Positions 17,717 through 25,052 of a stretch of DNA of 64,000 nt are shown piece by piece. How positions within the stretch are numbered: position 1 is the first letter of the stretch; each line of letters opens with the position of its first letter. The position numbers and the translations under genes are program-made. Origin of the DNA: DASUPK01 sp963831605 (GTDB lineage: Bacteria > Actinomycetota > Thermoleophilia > Solirubrobacterales > 70-9); contig CAWHQR010000001.1 of the NCBI GenBank assembly GCA_963831605.1, positions 62,001-126,000 on the forward strand. The letters are read 5' to 3'. The notes under the pieces were generated by a model. That model searched no databases and had not been told where the DNA came from. It saw nothing but the letters and a program-made list of their open reading frames with translations.

Positions 17717-18418
17717 ATGGCTTCCCCCGGTTCACTGGCAGGAGGACTCCCCCGCGAGTTGCGCGGCACTGCGCGCAAGGCGTTCCTAGCGCGGCTAGAG
17801 GCGTTCCTCGCCGGCCCTCGCTACGACGCCGAGCTGGCCGACGGCATTAGCCCGACAAGGAGCATCTGCCACGCGGCTCGCGCGGGTCAAATCACCAGGC
17901 GCCGCGCTTGCCGCATGGTCGCCCAGGCGCTCAAGCGAGCTCTCGAGGCAGCGGAGCTGCCGCCGGGTCCGAATTGCCTGACTACAAGGGTGCCGGTCGA
18001 TGCCGGTGCGATCCGGGTCTGCAAGGACGAGATCCTGTCGCTGGCTGACACGCTCAGCACGATCCAGCGGCCGCCCGCTCGCGGTGTCGCTATTGCCCGC
18101 CAACTGGTCTTCGACGGCCGCAGCCCGCTCTTCTTTCAGCCGCCGGATCGTCGGAAGGACAACCCTCAGCGGCTCGCCAACACCCTGTGTGCGGCTCAGC
18201 GCGCGTTAGAAGTCGCCGACTTCGACTCCCTCTCAGCTTCCCAGTTCGAAGAAAGCAAGAAAGGAGTCCCAATGACAGAAGCTAACCGCGAGGGGAGCCC
18301 CGTCGTAAATGACGACGTCGGGGCCAAGGATCTCAGGCTGGCCTTCATCATGCTGGGTGTGCCGGCGTTCATCGCGGTCGCACTCGGGATCATCCTCAGC
18401 CTGAGCTGCTTTAGATGA
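17717..18418 (+). CDS. Hypothetical protein with C-terminal membrane anchor
   Basis: A 233-residue frame. Residues 15-175 are an alpha-helical, Arg/Ala-rich region (RGTARKAFLARLEAFLAG..., FLAGPRYDAELADGI) resembling uncharacterised soluble proteins of this bacterial group. The last 48 residues begin at an internal ATG with its own AAAGGAG site and contain one membrane helix (LAFIMLGVPAFIAVALGI). Both starts share nearly the same leader (AAGGAGTCC, then 3 or 4 nt, then ATG), so this may be two genes fused by loss of a stop, or one gene with an alternative short product. No function recognised. Start ATG 17717 has AAAAGGAG at good spacing. Confidence 0.6.
   Translation: MASPGSLAGGLPRELRGTARKAFLARLEAFLAGPRYDAELADGISPTRSICHAARAGQITRRRACRMVAQALKRALEAAELPPGPNCLTTRVPVDAGAIRVCKDEILSLADTLSTIQRPPARGVAIARQLVFDGRSPLFFQPPDRRKDNPQRLANTLCAAQRALEVADFDSLSASQFEESKKGVPMTEANREGSPVVNDDVGAKDLRLAFIMLGVPAFIAVALGIILSLSCFR
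18272..18418 (+). CDS. Alternative short product: 48-aa single-span membrane protein
   Basis: The ATG at 18272 lies in frame within the preceding gene and is preceded by AAAGGAGTCCCA, a strong ribosome-binding site. The product would be a short acidic head, one membrane helix and a CFR end. If used, it is a separate small membrane protein. Function unknown. Confidence 0.4.
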   Translation: MTEANREGSPVVNDDVGAKDLRLAFIMLGVPAFIAVALGIILSLSCFR

Positions 18419-18437
18419 AAAGCAGTTGTTCTGCTTT
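18419..18437 (+). terminator. Hairpin after the hypothetical gene
   Basis: AAAGCAG (18419-18425) and CTGCTTT (18431-18437) form a perfect 7-bp stem with a TTGTT loop directly after the stop codon. Probable terminator. The remaining 140 nt up to the repeat hold nothing recognisable. Confidence 0.5.
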
Positions 18438-18580
18438 GCATGGAAAGCAGCGGTCTCAAGAGCTGCCATGACCTTCGACCTTCTCCAGGTTCTCGATGAC
18501 GTCGTGACCGTACCTGGCGCGGCCTGATTCGTGACCTCGGGTGTCGCTCAGTAAGCGGAATTGCGGCGATGCCGGCGGCA

Positions 18581-18641
18581 GTCTCGAAAACCGTTAGGGG
18601 CCTTCGGGTCCCTCGTGGGTTCGAATCCCACCCCCTCCGCT
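18581..18641 (+). repeat. Right copy of 61-bp direct repeat (attR-like, tRNA-Ser 3' fragment)
   Basis: Identical to 14480-14540: the 3' part of tRNA-Ser(CGA) from the anticodon loop on. The 5' half of the tRNA is absent, so this is not a functional tRNA gene. Confidence 0.9.
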
Positions 18642-18669
18642 GATTGACTGGATCTGGCGCTGGCAGCCC

Positions 18670-19101
18670 CTACTCGGGGAGTGACTCGCCCGAACCCCCC
18701 AGCTCCTCGGGGAAGTCCTTCAGCTTGGGCAGGCCGTCCTTCATGGGCAGCACTGTCGACGCGTAGTTGACGTGCACCCCGGGTTCAAACGCAAATTCGG
18801 GGATCGTCGCCGCGTAGACGTCGACCAGACCCCACTGCGGGTGGCGGGTCATCAGATGGCCGCCGCAGGCCTTGCACCACTGCCGGTAGCTCCGCTCGTT
18901 CTGGTTGTACTCGCCGATCTGGTCCTCTCCCTGGGTCACCTTGACCGCGTCGTTCTTCCAGAGCGTGAATGCGTTCACCGGGCCGGCGGACCAGCTCCTG
19001 CATGCGGCGCAATGGCAGTAGCCGGCGCCCTCCGGATCGCCGGTGACTTCAATCGTGACGGCGCCGCAGTAGCACTGCCCGTCGTAGGTCTTTTCGCTCA
19101 T
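18670..19101 (-). CDS. GFA/CENP-V-type zinc-binding protein
   Basis: A 143-residue protein with the cysteine pattern of the GFA (glutathione-dependent formaldehyde-activating-like) fold: CYCGAV near residue 10, CHCAACRSW near residue 30 and WCKACGGH near residue 76, enough for two zinc sites. Most members of this family have no proven formaldehyde activity, so function is open. ATG at 19101 has GGAGAAC upstream. It lies just outside the right repeat of the island. Confidence 0.88.
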   Translation of the reverse strand: MSEKTYDGQCYCGAVTIEVTGDPEGAGYCHCAACRSWSAGPVNAFTLWKNDAVKVTQGEDQIGEYNQNERSYRQWCKACGGHLMTRHPQWGLVDVYAATIPEFAFEPGVHVNYASTVLPMKDGLPKLKDFPEELGGSGESLPE

Positions 19102-19269
19102 GAGTTCTCCGTTCGCTCGAGGTCTCGTCGTGACACGCCCGGGCAGTATGCCGCCAAAGGGCACAGGCCTGAGCGCTGTCACCGACTAGCCTCGCCTGAC
19201 CCAAGAGAAGCACGTCGAGTTGTTCCCATCCTGTTAATGCGGGGTGGCGCTCCAGTCGGGTAGCTTCCT

Positions 19270-19995
19270 GTGCTGGTCGCCGCCCTGCTGGTTCTCCCGG
19301 TGATCGTCGTCGAGGAGAGCGCGGTCAGCGACACGGTGAGAACCGTTGCCTCCGTTCTCAACTGGGCGATCTGGCTCGTGTTCCTGGCGGAGCTCGTCGC
19401 GATGCTCTGGGTCGTCGACGACCGGTGGCGCTGGCTGTTGCACAACCCGCTGGACCTGCTGATCGTCGTCCTCACGCCGCCGATCCTGCCGCCCGGACTG
19501 CAGTCCCTGCGGGTCCTGCGACTGCTCCGCCTCGTGCGGCTGCTCAAGCTCGCGCAGATCTCGCGCCGGATCTTCTCGCAGCAGGGCCTCCGCTACGCGG
19601 CGCTGCTGGCCCTGCTGATCCTGATCGGCGGTGGTGCCGCCTTCATCGCCGTGGAGAGCAGCCAGCACCTCTCGCTCTGGGACGGCGTCTACTGGGCGTT
19701 CGGGACGATGACGCCGGCCGGCACGAACATTCAGCCCGAAACGACCCTCGGCCGGATGATCGAGATGGGGGTGACCACGGCGGGGATCTGCTTCATCGCC
19801 TTCCTGACCGGCGCTATCGCAGAGCGGTTCCTGGCTCCGGAGCTCCAGGAGGAGATCGAGGAGGCCCGCGACGAGGTCGTGCGCGGGGAGGGGAGCATCA
19901 GTTCCGAGGACGGCAAGGTGCTTGCCCAGGTGCGCTCGATGAAGGAGTCGATCGAGGCCCTGGAGCGTGAGGTTAAGCGGCTGGACCGCCGCTAG
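19270..19995 (+). CDS. Voltage-gated-type cation channel with non-canonical pore loop
   Basis: A 241-residue channel-like protein. Hydrophobic S1-S3 regions are followed by an S4-like helix with regularly spaced arginines (SLRVLRLLRLVRLLKL, residues 79-94), an S5, a pore loop and S6, then a coiled-coil tail. The pore sequence is WAFGTMTPAGTNI (residues 142-154), where K+ channels have TVGYGD, so the signature filter is missing. GTG at 19270 is the only canonical start nearby after an in-frame TAG at 19261-19263; the S1 helix looks shortened. It may be a modified, non-selective or inactive channel. Confidence 0.8.
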   Translation: MLVAALLVLPVIVVEESAVSDTVRTVASVLNWAIWLVFLAELVAMLWVVDDRWRWLLHNPLDLLIVVLTPPILPPGLQSLRVLRLLRLVRLLKLAQISRRIFSQQGLRYAALLALLILIGGGAAFIAVESSQHLSLWDGVYWAFGTMTPAGTNIQPETTLGRMIEMGVTTAGICFIAFLTGAIAERFLAPELQEEIEEARDEVVRGEGSISSEDGKVLAQVRSMKESIEALEREVKRLDRR

Positions 19996-20109
19996 CAGGC
20001 CGCCGCGAGCGCCGCGATCGACGCGGCGATGATCGTCGTCCGTGACTTCATCGCCGGGCGGTAGAGAATGCTCGCGACGTATCTCGGGCCCAGCGGCGAG
20101 AATCCCGGT

Positions 20110-20916
20110 GTGCGCGTCGCGGTGGTCGGACACGTCGAGTGGGTGGAGTTCGTGCGCGGGGATCACGTCCCGGTGGCGGGGGAGATCGTCCACACGACCG
20201 GCAGCTTCCAGGAGTCGGGCGGCGGCGGCGCGGTGGCGGCCGTGCAGCTCGCGCGGCTGGCGGGGAGCTCCACGCTGCTGACTGCCGTCGGCAAAGACGA
20301 TCTGGGCGAACGCTCACGTGCACGACTTGAGGAGCTGGGCGTCACGGTTGAGGCGGCTGACCGCGAGCGCCCGACTCGCCGAGCGCTCACCTTCCTCGAC
20401 TCGCACGGCGAGCGGACGATCACCACGATCGGTGAGCGGCTCGAGCCCGCGCGCGACGACCCCCTCGACTGGGACTTCCTGGATGGAGCCGACGGGGCGT
20501 ACGTGACGGCGGGCGACGACGGCGCGATGCGGGCCGCCCGCAACGCGCGGGTGCTGGTCGCCTCCCCACGAGCCGGGAAGGTGCTCGCCGAGTCGGGTGT
20601 GGCGCTCGACGCCCTGGTCTACTCCCATGACGACGAGCTCGAGAGCGCCTTCGCGCACGCGCTTCAGCCCCGCCCAGCGCTGCTCGTGGCGACACGCGGA
20701 TCAGACGGCGGCCGCTTCGAGACCGCCGAGGGAGAGAGCGGGACCTGGGCGGCGGCGTCGCTCCCCGGTCCGATTGCGGACAGCTACGGGTGCGGGGACT
20801 CCTTCGCGGCTGCCTTCACCTACGGGCTGGCGGCCGGCGAGACGGTGGAGTCCTCGCTCGAGCTCGCCGCGGTGGCCGGCTCCACCTGCCTGACGCGGTC
20901 GGGCCCGTACGGCTGA
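20110..20916 (+). CDS. PfkB-family carbohydrate/nucleoside kinase
   Basis: A 268-residue ribokinase-fold kinase. N-terminal VAVVGHVEWVEFV and GGGGAVAAVQLARLAG are the sugar-side PfkB signature region, and DSYGCGDSFAAAFTYGLA near the C-terminus is the ATP-site motif with the catalytic aspartate; a cysteine replaces the usual alanine in GAGD. GTG at 20110 is preferred since it starts the first strand; an ATG at 20068 in frame would add 14 residues. Substrate unknown. The 3' end overlaps the convergent membrane gene by about 100 nt. Confidence 0.87.
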   Translation: MRVAVVGHVEWVEFVRGDHVPVAGEIVHTTGSFQESGGGGAVAAVQLARLAGSSTLLTAVGKDDLGERSRARLEELGVTVEAADRERPTRRALTFLDSHGERTITTIGERLEPARDDPLDWDFLDGADGAYVTAGDDGAMRAARNARVLVASPRAGKVLAESGVALDALVYSHDDELESAFAHALQPRPALLVATRGSDGGRFETAEGESGTWAAASLPGPIADSYGCGDSFAAAFTYGLAAGETVESSLELAAVAGSTCLTRSGPYG

Positions 20917-21427
20917 TCCTGCTCGAGCTCGTCAGGCTCGTCAGGCTCGTCGGCTCGTCCGGCTCGAAGACGGCGGCGTCGACCGCACGGTGGTAGCGCT
21001 CCCCCAGCATCCCTCCACCGATCGCCGCGAGCAACGGGACCAGGGCGAGGACGCCGATCAGGGCTGCCCACCCGTTCCCGAGCGGGCCACCGTCGACCGG
21101 ATCGGACGGCAGCGAGATCGACCTGCTCGGATCGAGCTCCCCGCCTGAGATCCAGGCGGCGAGGACGGCCGCGAGGACGAGCAGCGCGCTGAGCAGCCAT
21201 ACGCCGAGCCCCTGGCGCCAGCCGTCGAAGCGGGCCATCCTGGCGGCGACATAGCCGCCGGTCAGATAGCTGAGCGCGAGGACAGCGAGGACGATCCCCC
21301 CACCGGCCGTCAGCAGATGGTCGAAGAGGCCGGCGGCGGTCTGGTCGAAGTCCGTCACGCCGGCAGCGACGAGGCCGCCGATCAGCATTGCCGCGAGAAT
21401 TCCCGCCAGCCCCACGGCTGCGAGCAC
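20816..21427 (-). CDS. Membrane protein of about four spans, start uncertain
   Basis: The frame encodes four hydrophobic helices (VLAAVGLAGILAAMLIGGLV, an ALLVLAAVLAAW helix and others) and a low-complexity C-terminal tail that lies antisense to the kinase gene. The nominal GTG at 21427 falls inside the first helix. The same frame upstream to 21499 reads RRRIRQRLGGRIQWETAFFG, which looks like a natural basic leader to that helix but has no ATG, GTG or TTG; only ATT at 21499 is available. So either the start is non-canonical or the 5' end is damaged. Function unknown. Confidence 0.6.
   Translation of the reverse strand: MLAAVGLAGILAAMLIGGLVAAGVTDFDQTAAGLFDHLLTAGGGIVLAVLALSYLTGGYVAARMARFDGWRQGLGVWLLSALLVLAAVLAAWISGGELDPSRSISLPSDPVDGGPLGNGWAALIGVLALVPLLAAIGGGMLGERYHRAVDAAVFEPDEPTSLTSLTSSSRISRTGPTASGRWSRPPRRARARTPPSRRPPARR
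20927..20966 (+). repeat. Short imperfect tandem repeat of GCTCGTCAG
   Basis: Four to five units of 8-9 nt (GCTCGTCAG variants) in the 3' part of the membrane gene. Slippage here could move its C-terminal reading frame. Confidence 0.5.
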
Positions 21428-21511
21428 TCCGAAGAACGCGGTCTCCCACTGAATCCTGCCTCCGAGGCGCTGACGGATGCGGCGTCTGATGCCACCAATC
21501 CTTCGCGGACG

Positions 21512-21531
21512 GGGAGGTTTTCAAACCTCCC
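21512..21531 (-). terminator. Palindromic hairpin after the SDR gene
   Basis: GGGAGGTTT and AAACCTCCC are perfect arms separated by 2 nt, starting 6 nt past the SDR stop. Probably a terminator or attenuator between the SDR and the membrane gene. Confidence 0.55.
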
Positions 21532-21537
21532 GAGAGC

Positions 21538-22392
21538 TCAGGCGTCGGGCTTCGGCTGCGGGAACTGGGTGCCCACGAAGCGGTCCCACATCCGGTCGGT
21601 CATCAGCCCCCGCATGCCCATCACGACCCTGGCCGATGGGGTGACCTTGTAGCGGGTCGCCGGCCGCCGCGTGAGCAGCGCCTTTGCGATCTTCGCGGCG
21701 ACCGCGTCCGGCCCGGCACCGAATCTGGCCAGGCCGCCCTCGTAGGCCTCGGCCGTCGTCTTGGCGACGTTGGCGTTGAACTTGGCGTAGGGCCCGTGCT
21801 CGTCGACCTCGTCCAGGCTCCCGGCCGCGGTCTCGCCGAACTCCGTCGTGATCAGGCCCGGCTCGATCACAACGACGTCGATGCCGAACCCCTTGACCTC
21901 AAAGCGGAGCGCATCCGAGAGGGCCTCGACGGCGTGCTTGGTCGCGTGGTAGACGCCGCCGCCCGGGAAGGTCAGCTTGCCGCCCATCGAGCTCAGGTTC
22001 ACGATCGTCCCCGAGCCCGCCCCGCGCATGCCGGGGAGGACGAGCTGGCACATCCGCATCAGTCCGAAGACGTTGGTCTCGAACTGCCTGCGAACGCTCT
22101 CCATCGGGATCGTCTCGATCGCGCCGCTCTGGCTGTAGCCGGCGTTGTTGATCAGGGCGGCAATCGGACCGTCCTTCTCGACCTCCGCGACGGCCTTCTC
22201 CATCGAACCCTCGTCGGTGACGTCGAGCTCGCCGGTCTTGCAGCCCCTCTCGCCGAGGTCCTCGATCGCGTCCAGGCGGCGGGCGGTCGCGTGCACGTTC
22301 CAGCCGTCGTCGGCGAGCCGCTCGGCCGTCGCCCGTCCGATCCCCGTCGAGCAGCCCGTGACCAGCACCGGCCGCGACTTCTCGATCCCCAT
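21538..22392 (-). CDS. Short-chain dehydrogenase/reductase
   Basis: A 284-residue classical SDR. TGCSTGIG (residues 13-20) is the NAD(P)-binding glycine motif, NNAG follows near residue 87, and the catalytic Ser and YHATK (Tyr-x-x-x-Lys) lie near residues 135-155. The arginines in TARRLDAIEDL favour NADP(H). AAGGAGG five nt before the ATG makes the start secure, one of the few clearly leadered genes here. Substrate unknown. It is divergent from the zinc alcohol dehydrogenase. Confidence 0.93.
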   Translation of the reverse strand: MGIEKSRPVLVTGCSTGIGRATAERLADDGWNVHATARRLDAIEDLGERGCKTGELDVTDEGSMEKAVAEVEKDGPIAALINNAGYSQSGAIETIPMESVRRQFETNVFGLMRMCQLVLPGMRGAGSGTIVNLSSMGGKLTFPGGGVYHATKHAVEALSDALRFEVKGFGIDVVVIEPGLITTEFGETAAGSLDEVDEHGPYAKFNANVAKTTAEAYEGGLARFGAGPDAVAAKIAKALLTRRPATRYKVTPSARVVMGMRGLMTDRMWDRFVGTQFPQPKPDA

Positions 22393-22428
22393 CTCTACCT
22401 CCTTAAGTCGGCGGAGGCGATCCTCTCA

Positions 22429-22434
22429 TAGGCT
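22429..22434 (+). promoter_or_regulatory. Putative -10 hexamer of the zinc dehydrogenase
   Basis: TAGGCT lies 6 nt before the ATG at 22441; leaderless pattern. Confidence 0.4.
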
Positions 22435-22440
22435 CTGTAC

Positions 22441-23475
22441 ATGCGCGCGGTCACCTTCCAGGCTCCCGGCGAGGTCCAGCTCGACGATGTCGCCGAGCCC
22501 GAGCTGCTGGCGCCGGACGATGCGATCGTCAGGGTCGAGGCGAGCGGGATCTGCGGGTCGGACCTCCACATCTACCACGGGCGTGTGCAGATCGAGCCTG
22601 GGTTCGTGATCGGCCATGAGTTCGTCGGCGAGGTGATCGCCGCCGGCGACGAGGTCACCCGGGTGGCGGTCGGGGACCGGGTGCTCGGCACCTACGGGAC
22701 GGCTTGCGGCGAATGCTTCTTCTGCAAGCGCGAGGAGTTCCACAAGTGCGATGAGGCCCGGGTCTACGGGCATGGGGCCACCCTCGGCTCGCTGCAGGGC
22801 GCCCAGGCCGAGCAGGTGCTCGTGCCTCACGCCAACCTCACCCTTCGCAAGGTGCCCGACGGCCTCTCCGATGACGTCGCCCTCTTCGCCGGCGACGTGA
22901 TGGGGACCGGCTTCCACGCAATCGACTCACGTCCGCTCGCGGAGGGCGAGACCGCCGCGATTCTCGGCATGGGCCCCGTGGGCCTCTGCGCGGTGCAGGC
23001 CGCCAAGGCGGCCGGTGCGTCCGAGGTGATCGCCATCGACACGGTCGCGGACCGATTGGCGATGGCCGAGTCCTTCGGTGCCACCCCCGTCCACCTGACC
23101 GAGCAGGACCCGCGCGGCGAGGTCAAGAAGCTCACCGAGGGACGCGGGGTGGACCTGGCGGTCGAGGCGGTGGGCAACCCGGAGGCACTGGACCTGGCGC
23201 TGCGTCTGGCCCGGAAGGCCGGGACGGTCTCGGTCACCGGCGTCTATGCCGAGCGCACCGAGGTCCACATGGGCCTGATCTGGATCAAGGCCCTGACCCT
23301 GACCAGCGGCCACGCCAACGTGATCAAGCACCTCGACCACGTGCTGGACCTGCTCTCTGACGGGAAGCTCGACCCCGCGCCCCTCGTCACTCACCACATG
23401 AAGCTGGACGAGGCGCCTGACGCCTACCGCGTATACGACAACCGTGAGGCGCTCAAGATCGTTCTGGCGCCTTGA
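22441..23475 (+). CDS. Zinc-dependent medium-chain alcohol dehydrogenase
   Basis: A 344-residue MDR enzyme. The catalytic zinc ligands are present (CGSDLHIYHG near residue 38 and GHEFVGEV near residue 59), and a cluster of cysteines (CGECFFCKREEFHKC, residues 90-104) forms the structural zinc site. AILGMGPVGLCAVQAAKAAG near residue 178 is the Rossmann motif. It resembles threonine/sorbitol/glutathione-independent formaldehyde dehydrogenase relatives; the exact alcohol is not clear. Its end overlaps the convergent GST gene by 23 nt. Confidence 0.93.
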   Translation: MRAVTFQAPGEVQLDDVAEPELLAPDDAIVRVEASGICGSDLHIYHGRVQIEPGFVIGHEFVGEVIAAGDEVTRVAVGDRVLGTYGTACGECFFCKREEFHKCDEARVYGHGATLGSLQGAQAEQVLVPHANLTLRKVPDGLSDDVALFAGDVMGTGFHAIDSRPLAEGETAAILGMGPVGLCAVQAAKAAGASEVIAIDTVADRLAMAESFGATPVHLTEQDPRGEVKKLTEGRGVDLAVEAVGNPEALDLALRLARKAGTVSVTGVYAERTEVHMGLIWIKALTLTSGHANVIKHLDHVLDLLSDGKLDPAPLVTHHMKLDEAPDAYRVYDNREALKIVLAP

Positions 23476-24193
23476 ACAGCTCGGCGGGCAGCAGGCCTGC
23501 CGGGAAGTCGTTGCCGAACTCCGGGACCAGCCGCATCGCGTGATCCGCCGCCGGGCGCCCGCGCGTGACGCGGTCGAGGTCCCGGACGGTGAGCAGGGCG
23601 CGGACCGAGGTTGCGATCTGGAAGTCCGCGGCGTTCGGCTGATCCCCGCCGATCACTCCCTCGGCGATCAGCTCATCGACGTGATCGAGTACCTCGGAGA
23701 TCGCGGCGATCGCATTCCGGATCTCCTCGTCGCTGTCGACCTTATTCGCCATGTAGCGAGCCGTGGGCGCGTTGATCCACGCCGCGAGCTTGGGCAGGGG
23801 GACACCGATCTCCTCGGCGATCATCACGCGCGTCTCCGGGCGGTGAACCGAGAGCCAGCGGATGATCCGACGCGGGACGTCCTGGAGCGTCTCATCGCCC
23901 CAGCGCTCGGCCTCCTCGACCTCGAGCCGCTCCTCAGGGTCCATCGGGAAGAGCGGGGGCTCCGACTCGACTTCGTCCAGGGCGCGCGAGATGGCGCGGG
24001 ACCCCTGAACCTTGCGACCGTCCAGCTTGACCGCCGGGACGGTCCCGCCGCGGAAGCCGCGCGTGCGCAGGAGCGCGGGGTGAAGCCCGGGAAGCAGCCA
24101 GATCGGCTTGTAGTCGAGACCCTTGGCCTCGAGCTCGAGCCGGACCGTGTGGGAGGGCGGCGAGGGCTGTGTTCCATACAGCTTGATCTCCAT
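23453..24193 (-). CDS. Glutathione S-transferase-like protein
   Basis: A 246-residue protein with a thioredoxin-like N-terminal domain (MEIKLYGTQPSPPSHTVRLE; TVPAVKLDG; residues 1-75) and an all-helical C-terminal GST domain. The usual N-terminal catalytic Tyr/Ser/Cys position is occupied by PSPPS, so a serine-type active site is possible. High-GC actinobacteria usually lack glutathione, so the thiol partner is uncertain. Divergent from yqgE. Confidence 0.85.
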   Translation of the reverse strand: MEIKLYGTQPSPPSHTVRLELEAKGLDYKPIWLLPGLHPALLRTRGFRGGTVPAVKLDGRKVQGSRAISRALDEVESEPPLFPMDPEERLEVEEAERWGDETLQDVPRRIIRWLSVHRPETRVMIAEEIGVPLPKLAAWINAPTARYMANKVDSDEEIRNAIAAISEVLDHVDELIAEGVIGGDQPNAADFQIATSVRALLTVRDLDRVTRGRPAADHAMRLVPEFGNDFPAGLLPAELFKAPERS

Positions 24194-24203
24194 GCGTGGA
24201 GCC

Positions 24204-24209
24204 TATTGT
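24204..24209 (+). promoter_or_regulatory. Putative -10 hexamer of yqgE
   Basis: TATTGT lies 8 nt before the GTG at 24218. Confidence 0.4.
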
Positions 24210-24217
24210 GCGAGTCA

Positions 24218-24742
24218 GTGAACGAGAGCCTCACCGGCAAGCTGCTGATCGCCTCGCCGAGCATGCCTGACTACTTTCACCGGACCGTGATCCTGATGGT
24301 GGAGCACTCTGATGAAGGCGCGTTCGGCCTGGTGCTGAACAGGCCGTCGGAGACGACCGTGGGCGAGGCCTCGCCCGAGCTCGCCGAGCTGATCGGCGAG
24401 GAGCACCTCCTTCACGTCGGCGGCCCCGTCCAGCCGAACGCGGTGACCGCGATCGGCGAGCATCCGGACCCGGCCGAGGCGACCAAGCTGATCGTCGGGA
24501 CGGTCGGCATGGTCAATCTCGACGAGCCGCCCGAGCTCTCACGCGTCCGCGTCTACGCCGGCTACGCGGGCTGGGGCGCGGGGCAGCTCGACGGGGAGCT
24601 CGAGCAGGAATCCTGGATCGTCGAGGACGCACATCCGGACGACCCGTTCGGGGGCGGGGACCTGTGGGCCGACGTTCTCGCCCGCAAGGGCGGCGAGTTC
24701 GCCCTGCTGGCACGGATGCCGTCGGACCCGTCGGTGAATTAG
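24218..24742 (+). CDS. yqgE: YqgE/AlgH family protein (UPF0301)
   Basis: A 174-residue single-domain protein. Hallmark segments are LTGKLLIASPSMPD at the start, FHRTVILMVEHSDEGAFGLV, LNRPSE, the HVGGPV motif and VYAGYAGWGAGQLDGEL. Family function remains poorly defined, although it has been tied to transcriptional control of alginate in Pseudomonas. GTG at 24218 is selected since it begins directly before the conserved LTGKLL segment; no Shine-Dalgarno is seen. Confidence 0.92.
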   Translation: MNESLTGKLLIASPSMPDYFHRTVILMVEHSDEGAFGLVLNRPSETTVGEASPELAELIGEEHLLHVGGPVQPNAVTAIGEHPDPAEATKLIVGTVGMVNLDEPPELSRVRVYAGYAGWGAGQLDGELEQESWIVEDAHPDDPFGGGDLWADVLARKGGEFALLARMPSDPSVN

Positions 24743-24748
24743 GCGCAG

Positions 24749-24997
24749 CTAGTCGGTGGCCTCGTAGGCGACCTGCACGTGGTCGCGAGCCACGGCGATG
24801 AACGCCCGGTCGACGGGCGGCTCGCCGCTCAGACCGCTGACCACCGCGTTCACCAGCGGAATGAACTCCACTCCCTCGCGGTTGAGCAGATCGGAGAGCC
24901 TGCTGTGGAAACCCTCGGCGGGCAGGGTGACGTCACCGACGATCCGATACCGCCCCGTCTCGAGCACGACGCGCTCCCGCCTGGTCTCGGCGCCCAT
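24749..24997 (-). CDS. Small conserved hypothetical protein
   Basis: An 82-residue protein of mixed alpha/beta composition: RYRIVGDVTLPAEGFHSRLSD, then LLNREGVEFIPLVNAVV. The pattern of a short strand, a G-x-x-S-R-L-S-D-x-L-N motif and a final ARDHV strand is shared by uncharacterised actinobacterial proteins. It lies 55 nt downstream of the anti-sigma gene on the same strand and could belong to that operon. No function assigned. Confidence 0.7.
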   Translation of the reverse strand: MGAETRRERVVLETGRYRIVGDVTLPAEGFHSRLSDLLNREGVEFIPLVNAVVSGLSGEPPVDRAFIAVARDHVQVAYEATD

Positions 24998-25052
24998 GTG
25001 TGATCTATCGGCCGCCGCCGCGCGACCTTGAGCCGCGCGCGTTCGGATACGC

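Larger units (their letters stand above)
14541..18641. mobile_element. Putative tRNA-Ser-borne genomic island, about 4.1 kb
   Basis: The segment lies between the intact tRNA-Ser(CGA) gene and a perfect 61-bp copy of its 3' part, the classical signature of site-specific integration. Cargo is a peptidase-C26 relic, a Kup-type K+ transporter coupled to a Usp protein, and a hypothetical gene. No integrase, excisionase or replication gene can be recognised, so it is either a degraded element or one mobilised in trans. The alternative is a segmental duplication of the tRNA 3' end without a mobile element. Confidence 0.6.

Noticed and set aside
18468..18527. 19-codon ATG frame in the gap before the right repeat
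   Set aside because: No ribosome-binding site, no recognisable sequence; indistinguishable from chance.
18581..18641. A second tRNA-Ser gene
   Set aside because: Only the part from the anticodon loop to the 3' end is present; acceptor 5' strand and D arm are missing.
20927..20966. CRISPR-like or minisatellite array
   Set aside because: Units of 8-9 nt, imperfect, no spacers; a local low-complexity stretch only.
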